A stretch of DNA of 64,000 nt from Gammaproteobacteria bacterium. Lineage in GTDB: Bacteria; Pseudomonadota; Gammaproteobacteria; Eutrophobiales; Eutrophobiaceae. Below the pieces are notes generated by a model, which was not told where the DNA came from, searched no databases, and saw only the letters and a list, made by a program, of their open reading frames with translations. Location: contig JAJFKM010000076.1 of assembly GCA_021773215.1 (NCBI GenBank), positions 1 to 64,000 on the forward strand. Direction: 5' to 3'. Positions 63,404 through 64,000 of the stretch are shown piece after piece. The stretch's first letter is position 1. Each line of letters opens with the position of its first letter. The position numbers and the translations under genes are program-made.

Positions 63404-64000
63404 TTAATGCAGATATGAAGAGGAATTAAATTCAGGGTATTCAAATTTAGTTTGAAACATTACTAAATTAATTGGATTTTGGCGTAGAGAGCTATCGTTA
63501 AAAATAGTGGAATAATAAATATGAAAACTATGACTTTCTTCAAATGAAGGAGCGGTAATTGCTTCTGATAATCGAATATTAAATTTCTTATGAAAATTAT
63601 CTTCAAAGGTTTGAGATCTCATTTTTAGTACAGTTGACATGATATTTCTGGAAACAAATTCAGGTTGATCCAGATGTATAATGTGCCCGCTTTCCTCAGC
63701 GATGTAATGCCTGCTTTGCATGCTGATATTCATCAGATCATTTTGTAGTCTCAACCATTGTTGTTCTCGTTGTTCCCCGCGCTCATCATTTGCCCAAACG
63801 CGTTTCCCGCGGGTGAGAATTGTGACAGGGAATATGTAAGGTGGGTGATTTGTTTGTTTGGCAACTTGTTGTGCACTAATTTCCATATTGTCCATTTCAT
63901 TTAATAGCGTGCTTCTAGATTTCATTGATGACATTAAGCGGAAGGCAATCCGTTTATTTTCTGCAGGATAACTATCCGAAATAACCGGTTGGATGATACG
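63404..64000 (-). CDS. Alpha/beta hydrolase, C-terminal part
   Basis: The frame has no stop to the right edge, so the gene begins outside the window; an internal ATG at 63934 is not the start. The visible 198 residues include L-T-R-G-K-R-V-W and A-E-E-S-G-H-I-I-H-L-D-Q-P, the usual last strand and catalytic His of alpha/beta hydrolases. The tail of about 80 residues after it is long and unlike the fold. The nucleophile lies outside. Confidence 0.6.
   Translation of the reverse strand, partial: RIIQPVISDSYPAENKRIAFRLMSSMKSRSTLLNEMDNMEISAQQVAKQTNHPPYIFPVTILTRGKRVWANDERGEQREQQWLRLQNDLMNISMQSRHYIAEESGHIIHLDQPEFVSRNIMSTVLKMRSQTFEDNFHKKFNIRLSEAITAPSFEESHSFHIYYSTIFNDSSLRQNPINLVMFQTKFEYPEFNSSSYLH

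Overview
The window looks like a chromosomal segment of an AT-rich gammaproteobacterium. The order miaB-ybeZ-ybeY-corC-lnt on the minus strand (43428 down to 39541) and a crp gene next to a yhfA/OsmC-type gene are classic gammaproteobacterial arrangements. A gene for NAD(P)-dependent methylene-tetrahydromethanopterin dehydrogenase (mtdB, 4333-5229) points to tetrahydromethanopterin-linked C1 metabolism, so a methylotroph (for example a Methylophaga-like lineage) is my best guess. That lineage is inference. No phage, plasmid backbone or CRISPR array is visible.

Layout. 1-13 kb: a partial hydrolase, an unusual tRNA-Cys, and many small single-function genes (PsiE-like, VOC, DsbA-like, PP2C, mtdB, yaaA, a diguanylate cyclase, macro domain, SDR, carboxymuconolactone decarboxylase-like, TlpA-like, Ada-like, cupin), with a small MITE-like element at 3155-3331. 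13-23 kb: a second unusual tRNA-Cys, then a tight operon of RND exporter, ferritin-like diiron protein and KAS III enzyme. Convergent to it is an operon of alpha/beta hydrolase, PNPOx-like, VOC and dolichol-kinase-like genes, divided by a divergent LysR gene that is followed by mddA (methanethiol methyltransferase) and yqeC. 23-27 kb: an operon of cytochrome c'-like protein, DcaP-like porin, SLC13-type symporter and a small membrane protein. 27-34 kb: nhaA, then a LysR gene divergent from a redox operon (FMN reductase, pirin, glutathionyl-hydroquinone reductase, CDGSH-glutamate synthase fusion, cytochrome b561). 34-45 kb: a histone-like protein, hemE, a DUF368 lipid-carrier transporter, a CPA1 antiporter with a cNMP domain, and the lnt-corC-ybeY-ybeZ-miaB cluster. 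45-53 kb: a tungstate-type ABC transporter with binding protein and permease fused, an MscS channel, metY, a Sel1 lipoprotein, a tautomerase, a diguanylate cyclase and tRNA-Met. 53-56 kb: crp/yhfA, a degenerate GGDEF protein and an orphan response regulator. 56-62 kb: a zinc-uptake regulon (TonB receptor, small His-rich protein, zur, znuA-, znuC- and znuB-like genes) around one near-perfect Zur operator. 62-64 kb: DAHP synthase, a HIT protein and the C-terminal part of an alpha/beta hydrolase.

The items most worth a second look are: the three-gene RND/diiron/KAS III operon (a candidate small biosynthesis-and-export system); two dispersed tRNA-Cys copies with a D-loop lacking the conserved GG; the TupA-TupB fusion; the double-CDGSH/glutamate synthase fusion inside a YhaJ/YhaK/YqjG-like redox locus; the degenerate GGDEF protein that keeps its c-di-GMP inhibitory site; and the Zur operator, which overlaps the apparent start of zur. 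All functions were assigned by reading protein sequences, without database searches.
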